Shown: positions 1 to 12,463 of the stretch, piece after piece
Layout of the letters: every line of letters begins with the position of its first letter
Position numbering within the stretch: the first letter of the stretch is position 1
Assembly (NCBI GenBank): GCA_012934845.2
Contig: WNNJ02000108.1
Location: 1-64,000, forward strand
Direction of reading: 5' to 3'
Origin: Pomphorhynchus laevis
Lineage: Eukaryota > Acanthocephala > Palaeacanthocephala > Echinorhynchida > Pomphorhynchidae
DNA length: 64,000 nucleotides
The notes under the pieces: model-generated
What the model was told of the DNA's origin: nothing
What the model saw: only the letters and a program-made list of their open reading frames with translations
Database searches by the model: none
Program-made: the position numbers and the translations under genes

Positions 1-59
1 TCGCTTGTTTTTTACAGCTGCGAAAAAGATTACGGAGAGTGAAAGGCGTTCAAAATGCC

Positions 60-1640
60 ATACTAGGTAGCTTCAGCGTTGAACTATCTCTATCACTAAC
101 TGATCCAAGGGCATTGTCGATATCCCCTGCAACCGTAAAAGAGCTTGGTGGTAATTGAAAGTTGAGAATAATTGCTTACCGTCTTCAGCGTTTTTCGTTT
201 TTATTAGCAGACAGTCTATGTTCATTTTTCTAACTTCGCGAAATTGCCGTTTTATTTGGTGGGCGGAATATCCTCTGTTTATGAATTCCTCGTATAATAT
301 GGATATGTAGTTTTCAAAGTTTAAGCGAGTTGAGCATATTTTCTTAGCTCTTATGGCTTCATTTATTATGAGCATTCGTTTAGTTTTGGGATGGTGCACA
401 CTGCACGCGTGTATCAATGAACGCGTCTGTAAGAATTTGCGTTGTACTGTTGATTCCCAAACATTGTTTATGCCTCGTTTAAGAGCAAATCTGAGAATGC
501 GACCATTTTTGCAGATAAGTCATCACTGCAAGTGAAATTCAATTTCGATGCACAATTAAGTCCTTTTTTAAATTCTACGAGCTTATCTTTGCCATAGTCT
601 CAAACACAGAAAACATCATTGACGTATCGCAGCTACATGCTTGGCTTTAATTGCGCGTTATTTATATAATTGTCCTCAACTGCAGCTACATAGAGACATA
701 TGTAAGTCGGACCTACCGGAGTCCCCATAGCTGTTCCAATTAATTGCTTGTGTAACGTGCCTTCAAAATCAAAGATATTTGACGTCAAGACACATTTTAA
801 GAGAGCACCAATATCATCGGTTTCTTTTTCTGTGAATTTGGATTTGTGTAAATGTCCCACTATTGCTTTAATTCCTTTTTGATGCTCTATAGATGTAAAT
901 AATGCTTCAACATGCAGCGTACAAAGGAGTGAGGAAGGACGTATAGTCTCGGTACTTTTCGAAGACACGGATGAAGTCATCAGTGCTTGCTAGAAACGAG
1001 TTAGTTGATGCTTAAATAGGATATAAGATACGATGAAGATACTTCGAAAGTTTCTCGGTGGACGTACTAGAATTACGTACAATAGGTCTTATGGGCAATG
1101 ATTTTCATTCTTGTGAATTTATGGTAGAAGTTATAGATGTCCTGGAAGTAGCTTATCGACAAGTAGTGATCCTGCTAGTTCTTTATCGGGAATGTGCTGT
1201 TGTATAGTAGATCGTACATATTATCGAACCATATTATCGAATTGGGTTGAAGATACATTAATGTAAGAAACTGTATTTAATTGGCGTAAACCTTCATCTA
1301 TATAATCTTTTTTGTTCCATATCACAGTCGTGCTACCTTTTTCAGCTGGGCATATAACAAGGTCTTATCTATCACGCAATTCAATAAGCGCATCACGGTC
1401 TTCTTTAGACATGTTTTTCTGCGAATTGAAGTTAGGTGGAAGATTCACATATTTCTGAATTGAATTGCAATCAAGAAATTTCAATTTATCGTCATTTGTC
1501 GCCAATTCAGGTGCTCGAGGATATATTTTATTTGCCATGTAGCGCAAGCCATCAATCATTTTAAGACGAGTAAATTCACGAGACATTGGTGCAAACGAGA
1601 TACCCAATAAGAGAGCATTTAATGAAGACCCCGGGTGCAG
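60..1640 (-). mobile_element. Penelope-like element A, decayed RT
   Basis: On the minus strand, pieces of one reverse transcriptase follow in the expected order. 1607-1300 is the N-terminal part, including a CPAEKGSTTVIW stretch that matches the 'ADKG' motif of PLE RTs. 980-633 is the palm, with TLHVEALFTSIEHQKG and GTAMGTPVGPTY. 417-73 is the thumb and linker, with HPKTKRM and a FINRGYSAHQIKRQF stretch. These are signatures of Penelope-like RTs, which prime at DNA ends and often carry a GIY-YIG nuclease after the RT. No nuclease domain is visible here, because the 3' end lies at or beyond the window edge. The frame is broken several times and the YIDD region is not preserved. The family call is secure; the subfamily is not. 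Confidence 0.8.
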
Positions 1641-1645
1641 TTCAA

Positions 1646-2087
1646 AGAAGACCGCAGGGGCAGTTAAATCTAATTCCTACATATTTTGAAAGCTTTCCCA
1701 ACAGGAACCGGAATGTATCCAAGAGAACCACAGTGACATCAGTCGATAAAATGTTAACAACATTGTCCGTAGATCGTTTTACCGGTGCATTACGAAATGG
1801 CTTCCGAAAACGACGATTAGATTTTAAATCCATCAAACGCAGTTCTGCACTGTATTTTGTTCTGCTAGAAAGATATGATAATTGATGACATTTAGATGAT
1901 AACAGTGACAAATATGTACAAGAATCAACAGGCTCGCGAGAAGAGTTGAATGCACTTGAATAAAACAATGTTGTCAACATTTCATCGACTGCTGTCACTG
2001 TGGATCCTAAGGATATATTCAGGTTCCTCTTGGGAAAGCTGTCAAAATTTGTAGGAATTAGATTGAACTGTCCCCTGTGTCTTCTTT
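1646..2087. repeat. inverted duplication, about 120-bp arms
   Basis: 1646-1765 and 1967-2087 are diverged reverse complements separated by about 200 bp; both contain a version of GGGGCAGTTAAATCTAATTC. The arms adjoin the 5' side of PLE A, so they may be its duplicated 5' leader. Open frames on both strands here are by-products of the palindrome, and I do not call a gene. Confidence 0.7.
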
Positions 2088-2099
2088 ACAGAGCTTATC

Positions 2100-2690
2100 A
2101 GCACAGTGACTTCAATAATCATCCATAGGTACCTTAACACACGCTTAAACAGTGTTTAAAGCTCGAAAAACAGAACTACCCTTAATCTGAATCATCAGAG
2201 GAAATTTAGCATAAGCGCTGGGCATGGCAGTGACTATTACAGTTTAACCATGCATCAGGCACTAAATTCTTTTTCATAGAAATGCTGTTTAACAAGCACA
2301 CTTAAAAGTGTGCAAATATATAAAATATAATTTGTTGTTACACCTGCCCTGGGACACACAATGGTGTACTCGTAAATAAATCACTATGTTTTCCTCATGA
2401 AGAGGCATAAACACCAGGCAGCATTCTATATATCCTCATCAGATCAAGAAATAGAACCGAATTATTCTCGCAATATTCAAAGTCGCTACGTATGCCCAGT
2501 CATCCTATGTGTGACGACAAACTTCAACAACGGTAGACGCGTTTCGCTCTTACGGAGCTGAAATTGACGAAGTCTATGTGGAAATAATCTTGGTGTGGAA
2601 TTTATGCGGCGCCACAACAGCTTCGAATTATTACTTCACAGACCAGAATCAGACTTAGTAGTTGCACGCTTGAAGTGTGCAAAATAAGCA
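2100..2690. other. unassigned stretch between retroelements
   Basis: I see no convincing coding frame or RNA gene. The text is less AT-rich than the introns further on and may be the worn upstream part of the gypsy fossil that follows, but I found no motif that proves it. Confidence 0.3.
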
Positions 2691-2950
2691 TTGTTCGATC
2701 TTTCCAACATATGAAGAGTGATCACAAACCCATTGCTGTTTGATCGCGTCGCTTCAGTTTGTATGATCTAGCGTTTATCAAAACTGAAATATCAAAGTTG
2801 CTCGAAGACGAAATTATTCAACCAAGTACTACTCCATGGCGAGTGCAAGTTCTAGTTGTTCATCCTGATCGACATAGAAATCGGCTAGTAATCGATTATT
2901 TCCAAACAGGAATTAAAGGAAACTATCAATGCACTATGGTGGTCACGGAT
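2690..2950 (+). mobile_element. Ty3/gypsy-type LTR element fossil, RT fragment
   Basis: A short stretch reads like the start of a Ty3/gypsy reverse transcriptase: an 'ISKLLEDEIIQPSTTPWR' block followed by a valine-rich strand and 'RLVIDYFQT'. In the family this precedes the catalytic palm. Only this fragment is recognisable; no LTRs flank it, and PLE B begins directly downstream. It is a broken fossil of unknown age. Confidence 0.7.
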
Positions 2951-2951
2951 T

Positions 2952-5130
2952 GTGTGTTTTATGAGAAATCGAATACACGCAGTATACAATAATAAGTTTT
3001 GCAAGTTAGTTCGCAAATATCACGCATTTCAACCCAGGGGTGATAGCCCTCAGGATTGTCTGGTTGTCAATGAAGAGCCACACTCATCATCATTTTTAAC
3101 CCTTTCAGATAAACGTATTAATGGTACTGTAGCTTCGTTGTTGTCTAAGGGTCTTAGTTTTGATATTCGCCTCCGTTCACTTAGCAAACGACACGAATTA
3201 AGGTTTATTTCAGAACTAGAAATGTTGTGCGGTAAAGTCGTGTCTCATTTCGGTGACCGGGCCTCCTCTTTGTTCTTAATAAATAAGTTAACATGCATTC
3301 GTTGTAAGTTAAGTCAATTAAGCGGTAGAAGAAATGCGCTACCTAATATTAGTCGAGCTGAAATGATGTCATTGAAAGAAAATAAGGCGGATCCTAATTT
3401 GGTTATTTCTAGGGCAGATAAAGGTTGTTGTACTGTACTGATAAACTATAGTTCTTATAGGTCAAAAATGTTAAATATTTTGAATGATGCTGATACGTTT
3501 GAAATTGCACATAAAGATTTAACTAAAGCAATATATCGTGAGGTGATCCAAATACTAAAAGAAATTTCGAATGTTTGATTAGTTTATCGTCAACAGTTTC
3601 TCAATTTGTACCCATCAGACCAATTAGTTCCTTATATATGGTATCCCTAAGATCCACAAACCTGATTTACCTTTACGTCTAATTGTTGCAATGTCACACG
3701 CTATTAATTACGCCATAGGAAAATTTCTAGCGAATTTACTTGAACCAGGTGTACTAAGCATTCCCTGCAAAGTTAAAAACAGTGCTGAATTCGTCCTTTA
3801 ATTATAAAATGTGAACATAACTACTGATCAGCTTTGCATATTCACGTTAGATGTAAAATCCTTTTTTACCAACGTACCTGCAAACGAAGCGATTGATTTC
3901 GCTATTACTAAACTGAATGAACCTTGGGACCAGCCTAGACACAGAAAATTGGTTAAATCACTCTTCACACTAGCAACTAAGACCAATATTGTTTTTGAAG
4001 AACTACTTTATGAACAATGTTTTAATATTGCAATGGGTTCGCTACTAGGTCCAGCATAAACTGATCTGTTTATGCAGCACTTTGAGGAAAGTGCGTTTGC
4101 GCAATACAACGTGCAACCGATAATGTGGCGCGACTACATTGATGATGCGTTTGTTATTTGTCCTGGTGGTCGCAAAGACGCTGATGACTTTGTTCATTTT
4201 TTAAATTCACTCCACCGTCAAATACAATTCACTCTGTGTTGGCCCTCATCAGATTTTATACCCTTTCTCGATTGTCAAATTTCGATAACTGATATATCAG
4301 CCATTAAGGTTTACAGAAAAGAGGTGGAAACTCACTCATACATTCCTTGGGATAGTAATCATGCTGTGCGTGTGAAACTTGCGGTATTCTTTGGCTTTTG
4401 TCTCCGCGCTTTTCGTTTGTGCAAATGTGATGAATTCTTAAATGTTGAACTTGACACGTTGGTGCGAGACTTTCAAGCACTAGGTTATCCCAATCATTTC
4501 TTGAGATCATTAATAACACAAGCGCGAAAAACTTTTAACATCTTAAGATCAATTAAGATAGGTCCACAGCCATTGCAGCACTATTTTACTATCGACTGTA
4601 TTGATCCTTTCAATTATAGAATTTTTAGAGAGGTTAAAAAGCATAACAAGCATCGTTGTCTCTAAGCTTCCGTTTAATCTTTATTGTTCGTCAATGAAAT
4701 CGGACTACGATTGGTACTTTTTTACGAAAATCTGTGCGTATTCCTTTGGATAGATGCTGCTGTATATATAGAATTAATTGCAAACAATGCTTATGTTTCT
4801 ATATCGGGCAAACATGACGAAAATTAGGAACACGCATTGCTGAACATAAGGCTGCTTTGACAACCACACGAGGATCCTCTGTCGCTGACTACTGCACGCA
4901 ACACGCCGTTGACTTTGACGGAGTAGAAACCCTTATGATAGAAAATAATACGAGCAAATGAGTGATTATGGAGGCAGTTTTAATTAAAACATTAAATCTG
5001 CAAATGAACGTCCAAAACAACTTTAGACTTTTCACCTTTTGATACTTGTGCTGTTTCAGATTTTCTTAAAAATGGCTGCTGCTTGTAGCCGAAATATTAA
5101 AGATAAATTTAATATCTTCTTGTTGGATTT
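2952..5130 (+). mobile_element. Penelope-like element B with RT and GIY-YIG domain
   Basis: The frames run in order. 2952-3578 is the N-terminal part, ending near VISRADKGCCTVL. About 3630-3780 holds IPKIHKPDLPLRLIV. 3811-4059 holds TLDVKSFFTNVP and the PLE-type FNIAMGSLLGPA. 4072-4665 is the palm and thumb, with the catalytic YIDDAF motif, IPFLDCQI and THSYIPWDSNH. A GIY-YIG nuclease follows. The RT copies RNA and the nuclease nicks the target. The tail near 5070-5130 reads 'agccgaaatattaaagata', like other PLE 3' ends. The frame is interrupted several times, so this copy is dead, but all domains of an RT plus C-terminal nuclease PLE are present in order. Confidence 0.85.
4715..5035 (+). pseudogene. 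GIY-YIG endonuclease domain of PLE B
   Basis: After a cysteine-rich linker (RCCCIYRINCKQCLC) the reading gives FYIGQT, then GTRIAEHKAAL, VADYCTQHAVDFDGVE and a following basic segment. This is the C-terminal GIY-YIG nuclease of canonical PLEs: the tyrosine-containing YIG strand, the conserved Arg and the His in 'RI.EH' are visible. In-frame stops show it is not functional. Its place directly behind the RT supports the PLE B assignment. Confidence 0.8.
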
Positions 5131-5329
5131 GGTTTTTAGTGATAAAATTATTAAATTACATTATTTATTAAAATTATAAAATATAATAATTCCATGATAA
5201 AATATATTTCTTAAACTATTTGCATCATGAAAATCAACATTATTTTCTGTTCTCATGACTATTTTTAAATCATCAAACGACCAATGGATTTATCAACGAT
5301 GAAGCAAAAGTTAGATTTATATATATAGT

Positions 5330-6068
5330 TCACCCTACTGATGAGTGTTGCCGGCTACCATAAGCTCGTCTAGGAGTGATAAGGAAGTCTGCCCAATTTG
5401 TAATCAAACTCCGGTTTTTGGTAACACTTACAATTATGAAACTGAAGCTTATTAGATCCTGGAGCACAGCTGAACACAAACAGATATATATATATAATTT
5501 AATCGCAGAATGTGTAAAACTGTGCTCCGGGAGCTAAAAAGCTTCAGTTTCATAATCGTAGATTTTGCCAAAAACCGGAGTTCGATTACATGCAGAGCAG
5601 ACTTCCTTATCACTCCTAGACGAGCTGATGGTAGCCGGCAGCACTCATCAGTAGGGTGAACTACCATCAGTCGTTTCGGCTGCATTGTGATATATTTAAA
5701 AGGCATCTACGAGAATTTGCTAACGTATTAGCATGGGCATAGCCTCTTTAAACTGACAACGTGCTTTCCGGATCATCCTAATTTTATTCGGCAGGAATTT
5801 TAATTGCTGTCGCTGCTTGCTTTCTCACAGGATCCCTTTATCAGATACGTTTTTTATAATTTAATTGCAGAATGTGTAAAATTGTGCTCCGGGAATCAAA
5901 AAGCTTCATTTTCATAATCGCAGGTTTAGCCAAAAACCGGAGTTCGATTACATGCAGAGCAGACTTCCTTATTACTCCTAGACGAGTTGATGGTAGACGG
6001 CAGCACTCATCAGTAGGGTGAATTACCATCAGTCGTTTTGGCTGCCTTGTGATGTATTTAAAAGGCAT
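5330..6068. repeat. hairpin-rich repeat family, three copies
   Basis: Copy 1 (5330-5470) is inverted relative to copy 2 (5470-5706); copy 3 (5841-6068) has the orientation of copy 2. The shared text contains 'aaaaaccggagttcgattac' and, on the minus strand, a CTGATGGTAG...CTACCATCAG stem of 10 bp that encloses CTACTGATGAG. Copies 2 and 3 also keep parallel open minus frames of 84 and 75 aa. Alternatives are a satellite-like repeat or the terminal repeat of a retroelement. I do not claim a protein. Confidence 0.7.
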
Positions 6069-6084
6069 CTACGTGATGTCAGTT

Positions 6085-6243
6085 TAAATAAATCGAGTAA
6101 TGTCCTGGGGGAGACGGATAGACCGCGTATCCTGAAGGACTATAACATCTGCGTCTCTACCAGATAAAAGTCTAAGGGCAGAAGCACCTCTTGAATTCCA
6201 CTCAAGGATATTCAGTGAAAAAGGCTCAGGTTTTCTCACCATT
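6085..6243 (-). pseudogene. LINE ORF2 start, AP-endonuclease fragment
   Basis: Just downstream of ORF1 on the minus strand, a frame starting MVRKPEPF continues with LNILEWNSRG and DADVIVLQDT. This is the N-terminal strand of the apurinic-type endonuclease of LINE ORF2: the Asn of 'WN' and the acidic position of 'LQE' are seen, the latter as Asp instead of the usual Glu. The frame is cut off at about 6080, where the hairpin repeat family begins. Together with 6403-7300 this makes one truncated LINE. Confidence 0.7.
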
Positions 6244-6402
6244 GTGTCGGATAAGTTGGATGGGGGAAGCCAACCTAGACAGATATAGGTGCAGGAAGGT
6301 TGCCCTTCCCACCACTATCCCCATCCAGGGTCGGAACCTCCTAGGCAATATCTTCATTTCTAGGGATTGAGGCGGCCTTTTGCTTGAGTAGCTTTCCAAC
6401 TT

Positions 6403-7300
6403 TTAGAGGAGAACTGTCCGGGCAGAAGCCGCTCGTTTCTTTGAGTTAGGTAAGGCAAGTTCCGGCAACGCCTTAGTATTGGAAGTTCCCAAAAATGCAA
6501 ATACCAGAGGGGAGATCATCTTCTCCATCTGGACCAATATACATTTTTTGTTCGAATCTATAAGTTGAAGTATGTATTTATTGGACATTCTGTCAGAAGA
6601 AGCAGTGACAGTATAGAAGTCAGTAACGGATTTAGTATTGTTCGAAAGATCCGAAAAAGTCCTTTGGTAGGCATTGAAATGTTTACAACGTCTGGAGCAG
6701 GAAGCATGGTTACCGGTGCAGTTACGGTAGGCTGGGGGAGCCGTACATTTCTCCCTCTTAAGTAGGAAATTGCAGGAGTCACTACCGCAAACTTCACATA
6801 CTCTCGTCGATAAACAGGTCGACCCCCCAGTGCCCCCACAAGTGGCAGACATTGCAGTGGGAGTATACCCTGTTGTCCTGTTCTATCAATGTAAACTTTA
6901 AGTTGTCCCCCAAGAGTGGGTTGTAGGCTGATTTTGTTAGTATGAGTGCTTGGTCAATATATACGGTGCAGAATGCAATTGGTAGATCTTGTTCCTCTTT
7001 AGATTTGACCGATCGTACAGAAAGCAGATTGTACTTCGATTTTAATTCACACACGTCCTCCACCTCTAGAAGAGGAGGAAAATTTGATATTTTAAGGGTT
7101 GCCTGAATTAGTTTCAACCGTAAAGTGCTCAGATGGGCAAGATTTTTGCTTAAAAATCTATCATATTCATCCATGATCTCAGAATTAATGAAGGAGATCT
7201 TTCTACTTGTCTCGAACAAACACACTATATTAAATAAGACTCTGTTACTGTAACTCCTTACAAAGTCTCTCAAAAAAACATTAAATAATTTGTCTCTCAA
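6403..7300 (-). pseudogene. LINE ORF1, gag-like zinc-knuckle protein
   Basis: The minus strand encodes an N-terminal part (7300-6794, with ATLKISNFPPLLEVEDV), followed in overlapping frames by a cysteine/histidine cluster: CNVCHLWGHWG, CEVCGSDSC and CRNCTGNHASCSRRC-like text. Gag-like ORF1 proteins of Jockey/I-group LINEs carry such CCHC knuckles and bind the element RNA. At least one frame change separates the N-terminal part from the knuckles. A related broken ORF1 lies at 35616-36660 on the same strand. Exact clade uncertain. Confidence 0.65.
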
Positions 7301-7319
7301 TTGGCTTAGAGACCGAAAT

Positions 7320-7986
7320 AATAGCTAAATTGTTTAGTTTAGGAATGGGGTAGTACCTCCATATCTGTAGAAAAGTTAGGCAACAAATCTCTTACCTCTG
7401 TGTCTTTCTCTGTAACAGAACTGCTAAATACCTTACCATTTGCGACATTATTTGCAGGAAAGTAGAATCGTTTGAACCTCCGACGCACATTTTTGTTTTA
7501 AAAAGTAAAAGTAATTAATTAAATTGAATATTTAAATATATATATCGCCATGTTAACAACGTTCCAATGCTTTTTCTCTGAAGTTTCAAGAAGTTAGCTT
7601 TATAATGGGTTTACTAGTTTAGTGATAGAGTTGTTGTCCTATTTGATCGTTCGTTTGCAAAAGGTGAAATAGTCGTCGAATTTATCTTAGTAAAACATGA
7701 ACTATGATTCTAGGACTAGGAAATTTTCTTTAGAGTCAATTTTGTATGCATTTGTACGTCACAACTCTGTAAAAATAGTGACACGTTAAGATATTTAAAA
7801 TTTACTGACTTCTATATCAATTCAAATTTTTGTATGTGACTATACGCTACTCGCATTTGCGTTTGTCGAATACACCAGTTTGGTAAGCAACTTCGAAAAA
7901 AATGTACAAAACCTTTTCAACATATAATCAATGGGATGTTGGAGGTGGTTATCTAGTATATATTATGGTGAAGATATGCATCCTCA
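7320..7986. other. AT-rich intergenic stretch
   Basis: No gene, repeat or RNA is visible apart from short A/T runs. It separates the LINE remains from the candidate promoter of the small membrane-protein gene. Confidence 0.4.
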
Positions 7987-7996
7987 CCTATAAAAT
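7987..7996 (+). promoter_or_regulatory. possible TATA box
   Basis: CCTATAAAAT lies about 40 bp before the ATG at 8029. If used, the transcript leader would be only some 10-15 nt, so this is a weak inference. Confidence 0.25.
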
Positions 7997-8028
7997 ACAT
8001 ATCACGCAAAGTTTGCACAAGAATAAAA

Positions 8029-8146
8029 ATGGATATATCGGAGTTATTCACACCTGAGGTATTTGCAACATCTATCATTCTAGGAAGCATAGTTCCAATC
8101 ACTTTGATTATCATAACTATAGGAATTATGTATAGAAATTACGGAG
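8029..8146 (+). CDS. small membrane protein, candidate exon 1
   Basis: ATG at 8029 follows a run of A. Residues 1-39 read MDISELFTPEVFATSIILG..., then about 23 hydrophobic residues (SIVPITLIIITIGIM) and a basic/polar end (MYRNYG), as in a single-pass membrane segment. The coding text stops at GGAG|gcaagt, a perfect match to the rare GC-AG donor consensus. Joining there (phase 1) to the acceptor at 12463 keeps the frame open to a stop at 12651; the alternative GT donor three bases later runs into a stop at once. The predicted protein is about 102 aa. I do not recognise the family. It could also be a chance ORF. Confidence 0.4.
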
Positions 8147-10364
8147 GCAAGTACATTTTTTAATACTTCAGTTTAATGCATTTAGTTAAACTTTAAATTT
8201 AATTGAGATTCCGTCTATGATTGAGATTATGTTCATCTTCTTGATGAACATAGATAAAGATCGCGGCAATAAAGAAAACGAATGATGCCAAGGGATAAGC
8301 AGTTTCCCCCTAAATAACAGTTTTAATGATTTTAAATAAGATTTTTTAGACTTTGATTTGTGGTAGATTTTTAAGAACAAAATGCCTGATGAATAAAAAT
8401 GAAAATGCTAGTCCAATCAGTGATTTTGATAACATTTTATCTATATAAATAAATTAAGATAACTTAGTTTTATACATATTCGAAACATGAAGTGAAAACG
8501 ATTTTATTATCAAAGAAATCTGTCTAGTAAATAATTCATTTTATATAACTTAAAAGGTATACGCAAGGTATACAAAACCAAAGCATTTTGCCAGACTTCT
8601 TAATAAGAAAATCTTTTTTATTTTTCCGTTTCGAATTTATATACTAATTCTTAATTAGAAGCATCTTAGGAAGATCACGGGTTCTTTAAATATATGATAT
8701 TCAGGAAGCATTACGGATAGTCGACAAATAAAAGAATACTTCTTTACGTTTTGCCGCTAGGACTTCTATAGAACTATATTTTTATGTCTTAGCTTTTTCA
8801 GGAATAAACCAATTATATAAGATAAATAATTTTTTTAATGATTTACTTAATTTATTTAAGATAAATATACTTTATTTATCTTAATAAACTTAATAAACTA
8901 TTTATCTTTAATAAACTTTGATAACTTTATTTATTTATTATTTATAACTTTATTTATTCATCAATTCTTTATTTATTAAAATAAATAAAGAATTGATGAT
9001 ACTGTACATTTTTACTGCACATAACTTTCATCTTATTTCTTAAAATCCAAACTTTTGAAGTACTATTTCAAAATTAATTAAAAATGCATAGCTTTATGTA
9101 TTTTATACATGTTTTGATAATTTGGGAGAACTCGTTTGTTTAGAAACTCAAAAATATCTTAAACGATTTACAAACTATTAGTTAAAGTTATTTCAGTTAA
9201 TTATTTGGTTATAATTTAATTTTTTAAGAATTAATAATTAATCGTTACTCGCACAATACAAAATCGGTAAAGTTTTCATCGTTGGTTTCTTCCGTTTTTA
9301 TCGTATAAATACATCATTTTTTTCTTTTTCATGCCAAAACATAACACTTGAAAAGGACTATTTAAACGCTCTGTACAATTTAAGAGCACATCGAACGTAT
9401 CATTGGACAATTATATATAATATTATAATATTATAATTCCGTCTCAAAAACGGAAACTGGATTTTTTTAAAGGACAGTCGACTTCAACTATTATCGCTTT
9501 ATGGACTAGCTTATCCTTCCTTTTGCGTGTAAATGACGTACGGGTGGTTGAGTGGTCGAACATAATGTTAGCGAGTATTTCTGTTAGCTGTCTAGAAAAG
9601 CTAACAATTTATAATATTATAATATTATTATAATATATTAATAAATATTATCTTTTTCTAGTCTTCTCTATAAGATAAGACAAAATAAGATTGCAAAATT
9701 TAATTTTTAAATTGCAAAATTCGGAAAATAATTCGGAACATTATATCTCATAATTTACATTCATAATATTTAAACAAATAAAAATTCGAAATGAACAAGT
9801 TTAGCCAAACGACGAAATCGCATATTTGCTGAGACGTAATCTAAAAAAAACTTAATGTTTTTATTACAAAACGAACATACGTGGAGTTCTTTCTAAACTG
9901 TACCGCTTAAATAATATTAAATTATACTATCTTTACATCAAATTCTCATAAAATTAAAAAATCCATTTTCATTCTTATCAGTTTATTATATTTCAATATT
10001 AGATCTAAGGTGATCACTCTAAAATGTGTTTTTTTCTGTTTTATAAGTTTATTATAACTTTGTATCGCATGTCCGTAATTATTTCGATTATTATTCAAAA
10101 TATATTGATTTATTATTTTAACGTATTTTATATTTAGCTCGTAAATCTTCGTCAGCGGGTAAGACTTTGTTACTGTTAACACATTAAATTTGAATAAAAA
10201 TCAAAAGACAATTAAAGTATATAATTTTATTTAAAATAAATTTATAAAAAAATTAATTTGTTTAATACATAATTATTGATTTATTGAATTATTAATAATT
10301 TATAATTTAAATTGAATTAAAATATTATTTTTCAATTTCATAATTCTTATATTACTTTTGATTC

Positions 10365-10500
10365 TAGTCATATAATTTAATAATAATTATATTAATATTT
10401 ATCTAATATAATCATATTAATATTAGAATACTTAGTCATATTATTCAATAATAATTATATTAATATTAATCTAATATAACCATATTAATATTAGAAAACT
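10365..10500. repeat. tandem pair, about 68-bp unit
   Basis: Two adjacent copies of an AT-only text: 'cataatttaataataattat' near 10370 and its near copy near 10437, each followed by 'tctaatata.(a/t)catattaatattaga'. Likely slippage or local duplication. Confidence 0.7.
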
Positions 10501-10553
10501 AGAATGTTAGATTTCATTTCGTTATTTGTTAGAACATGATAACTTTCCATTTA

Positions 10554-11100
10554 ATAAGTTTTTATTTATTTAAATTTGTATGATAAAAGTCGGCAATTAA
10601 ATAATTTAAAATTGATGAAAATAAATGCATTTTAATTTTAAAAAGTTTAATTATCTTAATTTTACGCTTCTATAGATTTACTCGTAAAGTAAAGTAGTGA
10701 GTTATTTGTTTATTGTAGTGAAAATACAATGAAATAATCGGTATTATTTATAATTTATTTATTATTTATAGATAAAATTTTTACAAATGTTACAATTTCA
10801 TTTCTACAAATGAAATGCAATAATTTATAAATTTAAAACTCGTCAGTAACAAGTGAATTTACTGCTCTTAATATAATTCAGTATTATATCGCAATTATTT
10901 TACACGTGAGCGGTCATCATCTAAAGCGAAGCCAATTTAGTACTAAAATAAACGTTCGAATGCTCAAAATCAACAATTCGATATTTTATTACAATTGATA
11001 CCACAATTAAGTGATATAAAAATTTTATAAGTTTTTATTTATTTAAATTTGTATGATAAAAGTCGGCAATTAAATAATTTAAAATTGATGAGAATAAATG
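10554..11100. repeat. direct repeat pair of about 77 bp
   Basis: 10554-10630 and 11025-11100 are near identical ('gtatgataaaagtcggcaat' in both), about 470 bp apart. The unit is not recognised. Confidence 0.8.
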
Positions 11101-11171
11101 TCAATATTAAATAATGTCAATACTAAATAAATGTCAATAAATAAATGTCAATACTAAATAAATGTCAATAT

Positions 11172-11238
11172 TATAAATATCAATGCTGAACAATTATAAT
11201 GTAACGCGATCACTACTGCAAAATGTCTACCTATGCTC
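11172..11238. repeat. dispersed repeat, partner at 13284-13345
   Basis: 'caatgctgaacaattataat' and the following 'gcgatcactactg' occur in both places with few differences, about 2.1 kb apart. Confidence 0.8.
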
Positions 11239-11442
11239 TTTATTTAAATGTTGTGAAAATTATTATTTTTTATCGATATATCTTCAGTATTTCGAAGATA
11301 TATAAAATTATATAATTATATATAATTATATAAAATTATTGATAAACAAATAAATATTAAAAATGATTTCACTAAAGAGGATTCATTGCAGAAATCCAAA
11401 TTTGGAAATATATGAAACCCACGTCGTTTATAATTTACTTGT

Positions 11443-11741
11443 GATAATAATTCCAAACGGCTGGACCATTTTGAAGTTACAATTTTGAAAAACAGAAAAT
11501 TGTGTTAGATACTAGATACTTTAGACTCGGCAAGAATAACTGCTTTATTTCTTACAGGTTTGGTTCAATATTGTTCATTTTTAAACACACAAGTTATGCT
11601 AATATAGTTATTTTGATAACTATTCAAAACGGCTTGACTTATTTGACGTTACAATTTTGAAAAAGCATAAAACTGTTACCATTATAAAGACCAACTATAT
11701 ACTTTAGACTCAGCAAGAATAACTGCTTTATTTCTTACATT
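11443..11741. repeat. diverged tandem duplication, about 175 bp
   Basis: Both halves contain 'gttacaattttgaaaaa' and end 'caagaataactgctttattt' (near 11540 and 11720). Confidence 0.75.
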
Positions 11742-12463
11742 AAACTTAATAAACATACATTAATTCTTAGTGTCATTAAATACATTAAACATTTAACTTT
11801 TTACCAATTATCGAAACGAATTGTCCTAAGTATTTCATTCGACTGGCAAATTGACGATTAATAAGCGGTTTTGCTGATAAACTGGACTTAGATAATCAGA
11901 TACATCAGTTAAATATATTACTCTGATATGTTCCTAATCATCCAGTAGCTACAGTCATTCGAATGAAATGATTCATGAACGAGAAACTGCAGCTTGCTTT
12001 ATAGTAATCACAAATAAAATGATTTGCATGTGACTATTTATAGTTATCGACAAAGCGAGGAATTGCTAGTTCTTTTTTAGTTATCATAAAAACAAGGAAT
12101 TGTTGGTGCCTTTATTGTTATCACAAAATCAGTCGAAGCGTAGCCTGACTGCTTTATCCGACTGGTGATTACTATTCAATAAGGTTAGGAACACCTGGGA
12201 CTGATACATTAAACGGATAATTCAAATGATCAAATTTAATTTATTAGTAACTAGTATGGAGTAACTTGTATTGGCTCTTACTTCAATGTTAAACGCTATT
12301 TCACTAAGCAACATTTGAATTATATATTTAAAAATCTAGGAAAATAGAAAATTTAATTAGTGACTAAAATTTAATTTAAAATTTAATTTAAAAAAAAATT
12401 ATAATTTCTGTTTTATTTGTTTGATCCTTGTTTAATTACAACTAAAAATTGTTTTCTACCTAG

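Larger units (their letters stand above)
8147..12463 (+). other. candidate GC-AG intron, AT-rich with short duplications
   Basis: About 4.3 kb, very AT-rich, without convincing ORFs. It holds A/T microsatellite text (8820-9000), a 68-bp tandem pair, a dispersed pair about 470 bp apart and a diverged tandem pair (each listed separately). I see no RNA gene. Confidence 0.4.

Noticed and set aside
5338-5350. CTGATGAG on the plus strand as another hammerhead
   Set aside because: No GAAA box, helix II or cleavage triplet can be placed around it; the sequence folds better as the 10-bp hairpin described.
10200-11400. origin or scaffold-attachment region from the extreme AT content
   Set aside because: AT-richness is general in this genome region and no defining motif is visible.
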